A DNA stretch of 64,000 nucleotides from Gorsachius magnificus. Taxonomy: Eukaryota > Chordata > Aves > Pelecaniformes > Ardeidae. Positions within the stretch are counted from its first letter, which is position 1. Every line of letters begins with the position of its first letter. The DNA is taken from assembly GCA_034008185.1 (NCBI GenBank), contig CM067082.1:84877684-84941683 (forward strand), written 5' to 3'. The notes beneath the pieces were generated by a model. It saw only the letters and a program-made list of their open reading frames with translations, ran no database searches and was not told the DNA's origin. The translations under genes were made by a program, and so were the position numbers. Shown in pieces: positions 22,251 to 34,500 of this stretch.

Positions 22251-24744
22251 TAAAAAAGAAAAAAAATTTAATCGCGCATGAAAAAAAGGGAAAAGGAGGG
22301 GAGGAAGGGAAGAGATTCAAGAAAATGTAACAAAAACCCCATCCCCTGTATCTGACAAATTAAATAAAAACTCACTTGCTTTCAGAGAAAGAAGGGAGGA
22401 AGGGGAATCAGAACTAGACTTTCAAAGGCTGCGTTTGTAAATGCATCTGCCCAGATGTAAAGCTGCGCTTTGCTAATGCCTGCGTGAATAGACGGCCAAG
22501 TGAGCCAACAACTTAAAACCCCTTTGCACTTCAAGCAGCTTGGATGCCTTGGTTCTGCACTCTCTATTCATAGTTCAGTGAATAGAGAAGGGTACAAACC
22601 TGCACATTCATAATTGCCTCAACTAAAATGGAAACTGGGCACAGGTCTGGCTGAAAAATCCCATTTTTTGAGACTGCTTGCAAATGCATTTTATTTCCCG
22701 TTTACTGCAGATGTTTTCAGCTCACAGGAGTGGACCTGAGCCTCCTACAAGGACTGAGCCATGCGGTCGTTCAGGGGCAAAGAGGCACCTCTTGCTCACA
22801 CTTCAGTAGATGCCTACTCCTAATAATGACACTAGAAACTACATGGGAACTACAGGAAGTCATCCTGCTACTCGCAAGCTACTCGCTTTGGGTAAACTGC
22901 AGTTTGCACGACTCGCTAGAGCAGAACACCCATTCAGACACCTACAAAGAAGAATTTGTTCCCTGGGTGAGTGCAGAACACTGGACAGCAGCTGAAGGGA
23001 GCAATGGAACAGTTGAACATGTGTAACACGGGGCACATGGAAACGAGAGCCCCCGTTAAAGCTCTGCTGAGAACGAAGCATGGGAATAGCTGCTTCTGTC
23101 GCAGGCTTTGTGTCTCCAGGGGTTTCTACAGAACCACTGTACACTGCCAGATCACCTTCCTCATGCTGTCGAATATTTTCTAGAGACCACCATCATTTTC
23201 CCTCCACCAGTACAACCTTCTCGAGGAGGCGGAAGGACCCTCATAATTTGCTGGCAAAGCCCAAACTCCCCATCGGGTTATGAGCACAGCCAAGGACATG
23301 GGGGTTCGCCCTCTGGTTCCCTCAGCTGACCGCACGTGGGACAGGACTATGCGAATCAAACCCGAACTGCCATTTGCTGCAACTCGCGGCAGCTACGCGT
23401 AATGTTGAATGAAACGAGACACGCAGTTGGGAACAGCAGCACGGCACCATGGTTGCAGCACAGTTTTTACATGTGATTTGGATAAAAATCACTCTTGAGA
23501 AGTGCTAAGCAGTCAAAAGGAAGCCAAAGCAGCAGTGCGTTTTTCATTTGGAAACTGCTGTTCTCCTTTGGGGGTAAGGGGGAAGCCTCCTCCAAAACTT
23601 AAGAGACTTTCCCAATTCACAAGGGATTATATTTTAAACGTTTTCTGTTTCATCAGTGCTACAGCACATATAGCTAAGACATCGCTATGGGCAACAGATA
23701 GGAGAGAGGAGGTAATTACACTACTAATTCAAGCCTCATGTAGCAGGTTGCATTGAATTTAAAGCCTTTTTGCAGAGAGATAGGAAGAGGACTGAAACAC
23801 ACATTAATAAAGTCGCAGCCATCCCACTTACACTGAAGATGAACTCAAGTATATTGTGACCATCTAGCACATTCAAAGCTATTTACAGACACATCAACTT
23901 CATCCTAGTGGAGGATAATGATAATGAGTTGAATCCCTGAGATCCCTTAGGAACCATCTGCAAGTTCCCAGCAGTCTACAAACTAACAAGTGCAGGGAGA
24001 GGGAGAAGAGGGCAAAAAGAAAAGACGCAAACCCCACTGTGCCTGAGCATCTAACTTTGCCTTCATGATGAGGGAGCCCCTCTGCAGCAACGACTGAAGT
24101 GGCCGCGAGATCTGGCTACTTAGGCATGACTGATTATACTTTGAGGTTGGAGGGGTTTTTTTTGATTGTTCAAATGCCAGAATTACCCTCTTAGCAGAGG
24201 TAGTGTCAAACCAGAAATTCAGTGTTATCTGTGGGAATTTAAATGGGGCTTTTTTCCCCCCTTTTACACTGTAAGTTTTTAATTTTTTTTTTCCCCGAGA
24301 ATCATCATCTGCCACTTACATCAGCTTCCTCTGACAAACCACTACTGACAGCCTTGAGTCCTGGCAGTCTGTAAAACAGCTAAGTTCTACGGCTAATTAA
24401 TTCCTAAACCAGTGTTGTATGGAAAAGAAGGTATTTCAAAAGAATAAAAAATGTGGATTCACCACATACCCTGTCGCAATGATGGACCAACAACAGTAAA
24501 TAAGAGAGCAGCATGCAACATCCTCTTGTGAGTCTACTACCAAGAGATACTGTGCTGCAGATTCTTGAACTCACCTGGAAGAACTTGGTGAAGAGAGGAG
24601 AAGTCTCAAGAAGTCTGTGCACAGGAGAAAAAAAGTAATCTAAATACCAAAATGAGTTAGTCTTGTACTCCTATTGTACCTGCAGGGATACAAACAGTGA
24701 GTAGAAACCTTCCAGAGGCTATTATTTATTTCAAGAAATACACA
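22251..24744. other. Intergenic DNA just downstream of DUSP22
   Basis: There is A-rich sequence at 22250-22400, then unique sequence with a perfect hairpin at 22561-22588 and an ATTTGCAT-like octamer half in TTGCAAATGCATTT near 22677-22692. A 110-codon minus-strand frame at 23983-24315 has a basic start but no recognised domain. No gene is called. Confidence 0.55.
22561..22588. repeat. Perfect 10-bp inverted repeat with 8-nt loop
   Basis: TCTCTATTCA, loop TAGTTCAG, TGAATAGAGA. The arms are exact inverse complements. This could be a small RNA hairpin or a protein-binding dyad. It is too short for a miRNA precursor. Confidence 0.9.
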
Positions 24745-24769
24745 TGCAGATCAGGTGTTAACATTTACT

Positions 24770-24775
24770 TTTATT
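24770..24775 (-). terminator. Candidate distal poly(A) signal of DUSP22
   Basis: AATAAA on the minus strand sits in TATAAATAAAAGT. GT- and T-rich sequence lies 20-45 nt downstream, and a second AATAAA is at 24730-24725. Cleavage would be expected near 24740-24758. Confidence 0.45.
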
Positions 24776-26871
24776 TATAAAAAAATTGTAGAACGTATTA
24801 AATACAAACATTTGGAAAAGCAATCAAGGCTTCGCTAAGATGCCCAGGAAGAGGAAGACAGAGAATTAAGAAGCTTACCAGGTTTAGAGTTTTTAAACTA
24901 GCTCAAGTAATTACTATAATTTTTCACTGACTTCTTTATAGGCAGTGGCCATTATAGCAACCAATGTTATTACTCTCCTTTTTAAAAAACAGAGATATGA
25001 CTTGCCATATCTTCCACTCAACCACAAAATGTAAGGAAGCAACTCTTTCCAGGTTAAAAATCAGGGTAATAAATACTAATGCATTTACCCATTACCTACA
25101 TCGTATAACACTAAACATTTGCTTATAATCACACATAGATATCAAGTTTAGCAAAAAAAAAAAAAAATCGATTATACATTTCAAATCTGGGTATCCAATA
25201 AAGTGTTAGAAACTTTATACATTTTCCAGAAAACATCAAAATGAGGACAGTGTTTCGAAGTACAGAAACAAAATAACTGAATGCATTGTCTACACTGTAA
25301 AGGCCAACTGCTAAGAAGTGGACTGGGATCTAGTCATGTTCCAGATAGCTGGAAAGTCCTACAAACTGCAACTGAAAGGCTGGTTGGAAGACAAATCATG
25401 TCACGTTCTCAGGCTGTGTTAGCTCCTCTCCCTTTCTAAAAGGCCAAAGGTGCCGCTACTCCCTCTTCTGCACCTTGTGGCAATAAAGGAGTAAACTATC
25501 ATTCTGCTCTCTACATGGACAAACCAGATTCAAGTTTTCTTAGACTGCTGTTGCTCTTTCACCACTCTTAAATGCCGTATGCAGTACATACGGACCACTA
25601 AAACAAGACGTAGAAGCAAGAAACTACAGAAAATACCTCTTCTGTCTTTTTAAAAGAGAGAAGCACTTCCACTTGCTGACAATATGGCACTCCCTCCGTC
25701 TTCCTGCTTTACCCTGTATCTGCTTTTGAGCTGCAGCATAATGCACGTTGATGTGGCTATATGGCCCTAAAGCTAAATTCAGTTCTAAAAAAACAAAAAA
25801 AAATCCTATTTGTGGGACTGACTCTTTGGAGATAATCAAACTATTTAAAAAATCCAGTACGGAATAATCTTGGACACATGAACATTAACAGACGTCTCCC
25901 ATTCTGCCTTGTATTTGTCCGAACAGAAAAAAGACTTGCCAACTTACCAGCACTCACAGGGTTACGACCACAAGGGCAAGAGTGCCCAGAGTGTTACGGG
26001 ATACACAGAGCTGGCAGTCAGCTACAGGATGGACTGACTGGTTACCTGCAAGAGCGTAGGCAGAATGCTTCTGATAAAGCTGCCCTTTGGGGATGGCCTG
26101 AAGTTGAGCTACGTAACCTATTACAAGTAGAGGGTTGAACAAATGGACCAGCATCCTGAATGCCTGTCAGACCCTGTTACCAAGGAAAGCGTTTTCCAAT
26201 TACCACACCTACCCTCAGAGCACAGCGGGGACTGCCAACGTGGGCACTGCTGTGCTGGAATTCCTACACAGCCAATTATTTGCAGATCAACATCCTTAAG
26301 AGCAGCTAAATACTTCTCTTACCAGGCAAACACATACCAAACAGGCAGCAGTTCATTTAGCTACAAGCTTGAAAACAAAGTTCCAGCACCTTTCCCAAAT
26401 CCAACAGCATCCCTTACTGCATTACAGACATGATCATCCCACTCCCGCTGTGTTCAGTACGCTGAAAGCACTCAGTGCAATGAGAACCCTGATGCAGGCT
26501 TGGACTCAGGTGAAACGGTCAGGCCAGTTCCACCCCATTCCCTTTTTTTCCTTTTTGGCAATTATTGATATGCAAGATCTGTATTTCACAGGCCATAACA
26601 CATTTTTTTGAAGATACTTAACAACAGATATTTAACAGCCAGAGCTTACTTGACCCTAAAAGCCTTGCTCCCGTCCAAAGAATTCACTGCCACCCAGAGC
26701 AAGCAGGAAATCACGCGGAGAGGGAGCTTGTGAAGGGATGGGAGGTCAGAGTACTGAAGAAATTGAGAGACACAACAGTCTATATGCAGACTGCTTCTTG
26801 CTCAGCACTCAGCTTTTAGCATGATATACACCACATTTTGGTTTTGTATCCTGTCTGTTTGGGAGGTATTT

Positions 26872-26877
26872 TTTATT
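26872..26877 (-). terminator. Candidate proximal poly(A) signal of DUSP22
   Basis: AATAAA on the minus strand sits in GAAAATAAAAAATACC, about 1.5 kb past the conserved stop codon. Use of this site is unproven. Confidence 0.35.
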
Positions 26878-28367
26878 TTCTGGAATCTTCAAGAAAAATA
26901 GGCCTTCCATCCTCTGAGTCAAAGACAAGAAATCATGATCTTGGCATCAGTGCCACCCCCCATTACACCATCAGAAATCAGTACACTGCCCAGCATCCCT
27001 GGTGACATATTTGAAATTACACTCTTAGAATACGCTTGAGTCAGGCAATGGCTCCATTCCAGAAACACACAACATTACCGAGATCAGAGTATGGCCCCTA
27101 GCTTTAACTTAGTTTAAAACATATTTTACAAATGCATTCCTACAAATCTGATCACAGCAAAATATACAGTGGCTTTAAAATAGCAGAAAGTTGAATTCAA
27201 ACAACTCAATTTTTAAACCAGTGAGAAATATGGGCAATCTTGAAAGAAAACAATAAACTTCTCAGATACAGACATTTGTGAAATACATGCACACGCACAG
27301 TCTCGCGTGCACATGCACCCACTTGCTTCACTCAGTGTCAGATTAAGATTACAGAAGGCAATTTTCAAGGTTGCATTTACAACCACAATGACAAGAACAG
27401 CATTTTTGAGGTAGCTGAAGTCAAAGAGCAAACCACAGCACAAGCAAAGAAACAGGTGCTCGCACTCACACCGAGCCCACTCTTTGGAGACACGTTATCA
27501 TGTGCGCAGGGGCATGTGTTGAAGAGGCACATGTTCCACGGGGAATGAAGTTCAGCAGCACTGGAGACCTGATAAAACTACTCTCCAGAGAAGCTTATGT
27601 TGGGAGACCAGATGCACAATCAAGGGACCACGGCTTAAATCACTGCACATCAGCTGAGCTGTGGTAAGTCTCGGTGCTCTTGATCTGCGGCAGTTCTCCC
27701 GACAGCTCTGTCTCACGTGCACTGAAGCAAGTACAACCGTGGCAGTTGAAGATGTTATTACTCAGAGCTGTCTGGCCCACCTCTCTCCTAGATGCTACTG
27801 ATGGTAGAAAGGTATGTGGACTCATATCTCACCTGCTCCAGTTTGCAGCCTAGCATTGAAGCTCAAGCCCACCTCCACGGTATTAACTTGCCAATGGACT
27901 GTGAACAGGAGCAGCAGAGACAGACCCGAGGTCCCTTCTTCAGGTACGATAATATCTTTGCCACATTAATAGTGCGGAGATGTCAAACTGCCACAGCTTG
28001 AATCACCAGACTTCATCTCTCAGAGCCCTTTGCTAGCCTACAATGAAAGGAGTTGAGCTAACCTCACAGCAAATGCCAGGCAACATAGGCATAAGGGGAT
28101 AATGGCTGTGGCTGGTTGACACACTGGCTCAGCCACAGTAACTGGATCGTGTCTCTGGGCATACAGAGAGCTTGATCCTGCCCAACTTATAAAACTGTGT
28201 CAAACACACTCATATACACACACACATAATGTAGTATTTTCATCAAGAAGTTTTCTACAAATCAACTGTTTGAATGATTACAGCTGAGAGTCTCGAAGAT
28301 GGGATGGAAATTATGGCAAGATGTTTTTCAAAGGTAGAAAGAAAAAAAAAAAATCAACCTCCTACGA

Positions 28368-28554
28368 TTAGGTCTCTGTTGTGTAGTTGCTGTATGACAG
28401 AGATGGCACAGATGAGAAGTTGTTATTCCACTGTCTTCCTCCAGTATTCTGCTGCAATTCTGCCTGCTCTTTATATTTGCTCAGAAGATTTTTGGCTTCC
28501 TTGCAGATCCTGAGAAGAGTTTTCCCCATATTCTTCTTTCAGCCACTGCCTGAA
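28368..28554 (-). CDS. DUSP22: DUSP22 last coding exon, with apparent +1 frameshift
   Basis: The exon follows a CAATTTCTGCAG acceptor and enters in phase 0 with FRQWLKEEYGENSSQDLQ, matching mammalian YRQWLKEEYGE. After an AAGGAA run (plus-strand CC at 28499-28500) the frame diverges and stops at 28473-28471. In the alternative frame the sequence still reads EAKNLLSKYKEQ and later ends in SNYTTET with a stop at 28370-28368. This resembles the long mammalian isoform tail (EEAKNILGKYKEQ ... NYTTET). The exon is 187 nt. With one base fewer it would predict about 206 residues in total, close to the 205 I recall for the human long isoform. An assembly error or a genuine truncating variant are both possible. 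Confidence 0.88.
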
Positions 28555-31500
28555 CTGCAGAAATTGAACATACATATACAGTATGATGAAACAACACAAG
28601 ACTGATGCAGAACCATTACCCCCTTCTGTCCTACAGAATTACAAGAGCCTTTAAGAACACAAATAGTTTAAAGAAAGGCACTCCAAATATTGCATGTCCT
28701 TCAACAGCAGCACAGAATACACAGGCACAGGAACACACATTTGAAATCACCAAGATCCCTTACATCCCCTAAAATGACACACTTGCATAACAGCTTGGCT
28801 GACTGGGGTAATATGGAATGAAGAACACCCACCAGACCAGGGTGCCCTGGACCTAAAAGCACCCTCCTCCTGTTGCATATACAATGAGATGAATAAGCAT
28901 GGAAGCTAATACAATCAGCCAACTTGCCCAAGTCACAACAGGCCACAAGAAGGCTGAAGATCAGAAAGTGAACCACTCATATGGGTTTCTCATCCTGAGC
29001 CCACAAACACCAGTATTAAGAAAAGTTCTGTGGATATCAGGAAAGGTATCTTCTAGGAAGAAAAATACCAAGAGCTTTTAAAGCTATAAAAGACACGTTA
29101 CTGACACGAATGACTGAATATGGTATGTGGTAACAGATGTACCAGGTCCAGCTGAAGGTCAGTCTAGCTCCGTATCTTGATATGAGGGTAGACAGATATA
29201 AATGCCAAAGAAAGAATCAGGCAATGGCAGGGCAATAATGCTGGGATTAATAATTCCCAGCTCATTTCCTCAGCTTCCAGCAATTTTCAGCTCAGGTGCT
29301 TTTGGACGCTGAGGCAGTATCTTTGTGTTTGATAGCGACAAATGAATTTTTCTGCCATGGGATCACCTTCTGAATCCGTAAGATTTTACCACAAGATATC
29401 TGGAAGCCAACAAGCTCCATAAGTACATCCTGTATAAAAAAACCTCTCCTTTTCCTTGATTGGGACCTGCCAATTGATAGCTTCCTATCACATTACAGGG
29501 AAGAGTGGAAATCACATCTGTTCACTTTCTCTAGTCCACTCAATTTTATAGACCTTTATCACAACCTTTCTCTGTCATTTCTTTGCCAGCTGAAGAATTT
29601 GAGTCATTCCTGACAATCTTGTTGCTCTTCTCTGCAGAAGCAGCAAGTAGACACAGACCCCAACTGCTCTGTCCCAGTGGGGATAATATTCCTGTGATCA
29701 TTTTTCAGGCCTTAACTTTCATAGGTTTGTCCTGTTCGGGGCTCACGGACAGCTTTATCCATAAGACCATTACTAGGACATTGGGAGACAAGTCCTCAAC
29801 ATAGTTACTCCCTCCCATTCCTAAAAGATCGTAAGGTCCCGAGTTAAATCTGAAGTTTCAGGTTACCACACGTGTCCTGGTGGGAAGTTTGGAACTGGTG
29901 CAAACCATGTTATGACCTCAGTCACTAAACCCCTTCCTGTAAGACCAAGATCTAAAGGACCTCATTCCAGAAACCCCACAGGATACCACCCTATAGCGGC
30001 ACAGCAAAACACCCATGCTGCTGAAATCAGAAAAAAGTTCACGCCCTTGGCAGATGGCATTATTCCACTGAAATCAGGTGTGTAAACAGACACCTGCTAA
30101 GGATGTGGTTGCTGTTAAGAGACAGTAGGAAACTACAGCCCAGCCAGTGACTACAGGTGGATATTTCTTTTTGCAACCTACTGCCTCCCCCTCACTGAAA
30201 AAAGGCAGAATGTGCCGTCCATCATGGATGAAAAAAAAGAGACGTTACTGTCTTTATCAGGCTATTTGCATATAGCCTTAATTGTCATTGCTGTTAGCCC
30301 AGACCAATTAGAGTAGAAATGACTGTAAGGGAGGAAGGAGACAAGTCTGGAAAGTCCCCCTCTGACTTTTGTCTCTTAAAAAATCGGTTACCTTACAATT
30401 TACACCAGTTCCAAACGATCCAGGAAACATTCAGTTAAATATTAAAAAAACGCAAATATTTACAGTTGCAAACTGCATCATGCAAAACAAATGGTAATTT
30501 CTAAACTCTGAGCTTTCTGCAGCAGAATGACAGGGATGGAATAAAAAAATAACATCCTTTGCCTCATGTATTTTGCTTTCCAATTTTGGTTTGCCTCTGT
30601 TGTTGTTGTTGATTTTTTAATAAGCACAATAGGCACAAAAGCCCAGAGAACAGCAACATGCTGAGCAATGGAAAACAAAGGGGACGGCCAGAGTAGGTTG
30701 TTAACATAAGTGGAAGTCACCGATCACCCACGGGGAGCAGGTCTTTTGCGTGGGATGGGTTTTTTTAGGGGTAAGAAACTAATTTTTGTTTTATGAAAAC
30801 CACTTTGCAGTCTTACTGTTCCCTCAATTCTCCTGGTCCCACAAAGCCTTCAAAGGCTAAGAAGTAAAAAAGGGTCAGATTTGAGACTGTTCTACACATC
30901 AGAAAGTTTAAGTCTCAGCCACAGAAGCGAGGGGGGGAGAACATGACACTTAAGTCATAATGAGAACCTAGCTAAACTCCTGGATAGCAAAGATTTCTGA
31001 TTATGATATCTTTCCTTCTTACTATTCCAAATGAATGTGTTGGGGGGAAACCCACTATTTTTATGCAACTGGTGGTCTCTCTGCTGCGTTCTGAGCAACT
31101 CATTTTAGTTTTTACCCCTCAAAAGGTGTCAGTCTTGTATTATGTCTTAGCACACATGAAGCAATCACTGGATTGAGAGCACTGGTGGGCAGGAGGTGTT
31201 TAGAAGTTGTGCTTCATCTCTACTCCCATCCAGCATTCCCTGATACCTTCAGTTCTAACCGCACCCCAGTGGAGCAGGTTTGGCCAAGAAGCCACTCCCT
31301 CAAAGCAAAGCCAGGGAGTCAGATCAACCACCCAGGCCACAAAATAAGGAGAAGTAGTCCAGCTTGTTCATTTGTAGTTCATTTACCTGATCAACATCAT
31401 GTTTTTCAAAGTCCTGTAGCTGCCTCTGGAAGCCCATGTTAGGATTGGCACAGGATCTTGCTGCACGGACAACAGACAGCGCATCTTCCCAACCAAAGTC

Positions 31501-34500
31501 TGTGATGGTCATGATGTAGGCAACCACCAATGTTACACTCCTGGAGACACCTGCGAGGCTGCATGAAAAAGGGGGTGCAATAAACTGAAGTAGTGCAATA
31601 AACTGGAGAAGTGCTCTATTTCATCTATCACAGTTAAAAGCATCGCTTCCCAACATCACAGCAGATTGCTGTGTTGCTTGCCACAAGGAAGAAATATTTG
31701 AGTCGAAGAGTTTTGGTGCTGCTTTTTCAAAGGTATCAGAACAAATCTACGACAAGATCAAGAATATGCGTTCCAAGTGGTAATTCATATGAGACTGGAA
31801 AGGAAGAAATACATATTAAGACTTCACAATAGCAGGGGACACTGCACATATTCTAAGTTAGATTTGGGGTTTAATAGGCTGAAAATAAGTCACCCACTTT
31901 CTTCTGCTTATATAGATCGGAGCAGTGAAATAAGACCATTCCGTCTCCACAATGAATACAGGCTTCAATTTCATGGAGCCGAAATTAACTTTAACTGAAC
32001 TGTTAAAGTAAGTATGTCTGGTCGCTTGAGTTCTTTTCTGCTATCCATGCACTTCACCCCTTGGGACTCCAGTTTCCCCACATGAGACACTGGGATGAAG
32101 TAAGAATCATTCACTATTACTGGTCTGACAGTGCTGGACAAAAAACTCAAACTATTACTATCGTGAGTATAAAGAATGTGTTTGAGTTATATTTATACCA
32201 GAATCTTTCACTTGGCATTTCAAGAACATTTTATGCTTTTGAAATTTCTTCACAAATTTAAATATATTTTTTTAAAACTCTGTCAGAATTCAGACTAATT
32301 ATCCCTGTTTTACATACACGGAGACTGACCAAATGACTCGTGCGCAGCCCTATCATGAGTCAGTAGCAAACCGAGGATTTATGCTGGGTACAAGTCCTAT
32401 GTTGTACAGTCCAGTGTTCAAATCATGAGATGACTCTGATTCCAGATATAGCCTGAGATATGTCACTTGGACATACAGCACAAAGACTACAACCAATAGC
32501 AGAGAGCAAGAAAAAACCCAGGGTGGGATTTCCTTTTCTATTCTCTACAGTCCCAGGAGCATCTCTCCAATCACAGACTTGCTATTAACAAATGCAACAT
32601 TTGAATGCTTCAGCAGTTTAAAGAAAAAAAAAGAGGAAAAAAAAGCTGATTTCTGTTCAGAGGAAATTTTTTAACAACTCTATAAGTCACCAAAATAGCT
32701 GTTATAGAAACTAACCAAATTATTAGGATTATGGAAATCACATTTAGAAATACAGTGATTAAAATAACGGGAAATAAATAATATATCTCTAGTCGATGCT
32801 TCTCTAGTCAAATCAATCCTACAAAAAGGTTTGATACAAAGACACTGTCAAGAAGAATTTCTTGGGTTCCTTTTATTTCCAGGCAGCTGCCCACCCCAGT
32901 GACTCTAAAGTCCTAGCATGAGGCTTTAATAGCATTTGCAAATCTTCTGGGGCTCTTCAAATAAAGGGGGCCGAGAGGATTTTGCTATAAAATGGAGATG
33001 AACACTAACTTATCGTTAAAAAGATGAACTTTCAAATCAAGGTAGAGAAACCCTTAAGAACTTTTTTTAGCAAGTGGTATACATACCAATGAACTAGGCA
33101 GCCTTCACCTGTAAGCCGGCACTCATGGATAAATTTGATGCTCTCTCTGAAATGCCGTGCCCTGAAAACAGAAGCAGAAGGGGAATAAAGAAAGTGCTCT
33201 ATCTAGTAAAATCACTACTTAGAAAGAGAGAAATGTATCTGAAAGCTCACTTAATGCTGTTTCTAGAATTTAGAACTGCATGCAGGTCTTAAAAGGTAAA
33301 AGTTAGTGTCTGCCAATGAAACACAAACTCACTGGCATAGTTATATTTTCCACTCTACCTGAAGAAGAAGAAACTGGTATCTTAGGCACTACAGTGTGGT
33401 AAACATTAACAAACATTTTATTCTGATGACTGTGAAGTCTGTATCTCAGTTTGTGCTTTACTCCTCTTCAACCTAGTAACTTGACCTCACATGTCCTTGC
33501 ATATGCTCACATATCAGATGAAACTCAGCACGACTACATGAACAGTTCCCAAGGTACATTGTCTCTCACAAAGAGGCACCCACTACCCGCTACCCAAACT
33601 TACGCTTAACTTCGACTTCACCTCCTCCTTCAAACCATGTACGAGGACACATCTGAACATTACAACTGTCTTCTTTGCAACATGAAACCTCTCCCTTTTG
33701 TCCCTGCTATGAAAAAATTCTCAATTCAAGCCCTGGCTTCTTCAGCTCCTTCCAGTCTCCTCCCCTCAGACTGCAGTACCCCTTCTGCCTGCTCTTATCC
33801 AGGGTGTCAGCCAACCCCTGCCTACAGCCTATTTTTTTTAAAGCAGTGGAGGAGAAAATGTGGGGAAGGTAAAGACTCAGTTTACAAACCTTTCAGGTTT
33901 TTACTCTCATTATCCTTTACACATGTCTCTTCATTTTAAGTGGGGCAAATCTGAAGGAAAGTAACTGGGCAGCTGTCATTATCTCAGTAAAACTGCAACG
34001 TCACCTCTTTGCCTCCCAGTACCAAGTTGCTCATCCTGGCTCTGCCTTTCAGACTGCAAAGCCTTTGGGGCTGCCTGCAACTTATTGCAGGTGCGAGCAG
34101 CAACTCTTAGTTTAGTAGAGCTGGAGTTCACCATGGCCTTTGAGTGCTCTTGCAATTTAAGCTCGCAAGCAGTAGCAAAGTGTGCAGCACAGAGACAGAG
34201 GAAGGGGCAGTCAGTACCAGGCATATTAGCAAAGGCAAACCAAAAAGCATGCTGCGCTCAACACCCATGAAACACAACGTCCTGTATTCAAGATGTTTCC
34301 CCTCTCAGGGTGAATATTATACCACAAGGGTAAAAGAAAAAACCTCAGCCCAGCACCAGCAGCCACACAAAAATCAGGAATACCCACATAAAAGGAAGCT
34401 TCCCTTCCTGCCCAACAGTGCAGCTGCTGATACTATAAACACGCAAGATCTGGAGGAGGACAACAGTGATGCAATAGAGTGACAGTGCCTGGGGAACTTG

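Larger units (their letters stand above)
24745..28367 (-). other. DUSP22: Probable DUSP22 3' untranslated region
   Basis: This AT-rich sequence follows the conserved stop codon and has no coding potential I can support. Minus-strand AATAAA signals occur at 26877-26872 (3'UTR of about 1.5 kb) and at 24775-24770 (about 3.6 kb). The extent is inferred from the signals alone. Confidence 0.45.
31559..33086 (-). other. DUSP22 intron 5
   Basis: The intron is about 1.5 kb and AT-rich. It holds an 18-bp tandem duplication beside the exon 6 acceptor and a MIR-like fragment near 32285-32440. Confidence 0.85.

Noticed and set aside
23983..24315. 110-codon minus-strand frame starting MADDDSRGKKK, just downstream of DUSP22
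   Set aside because: The start looks protein-like, but the remainder has no domain and no repeated pattern. There is no evidence of a transcript end or start. It is treated as a chance frame.
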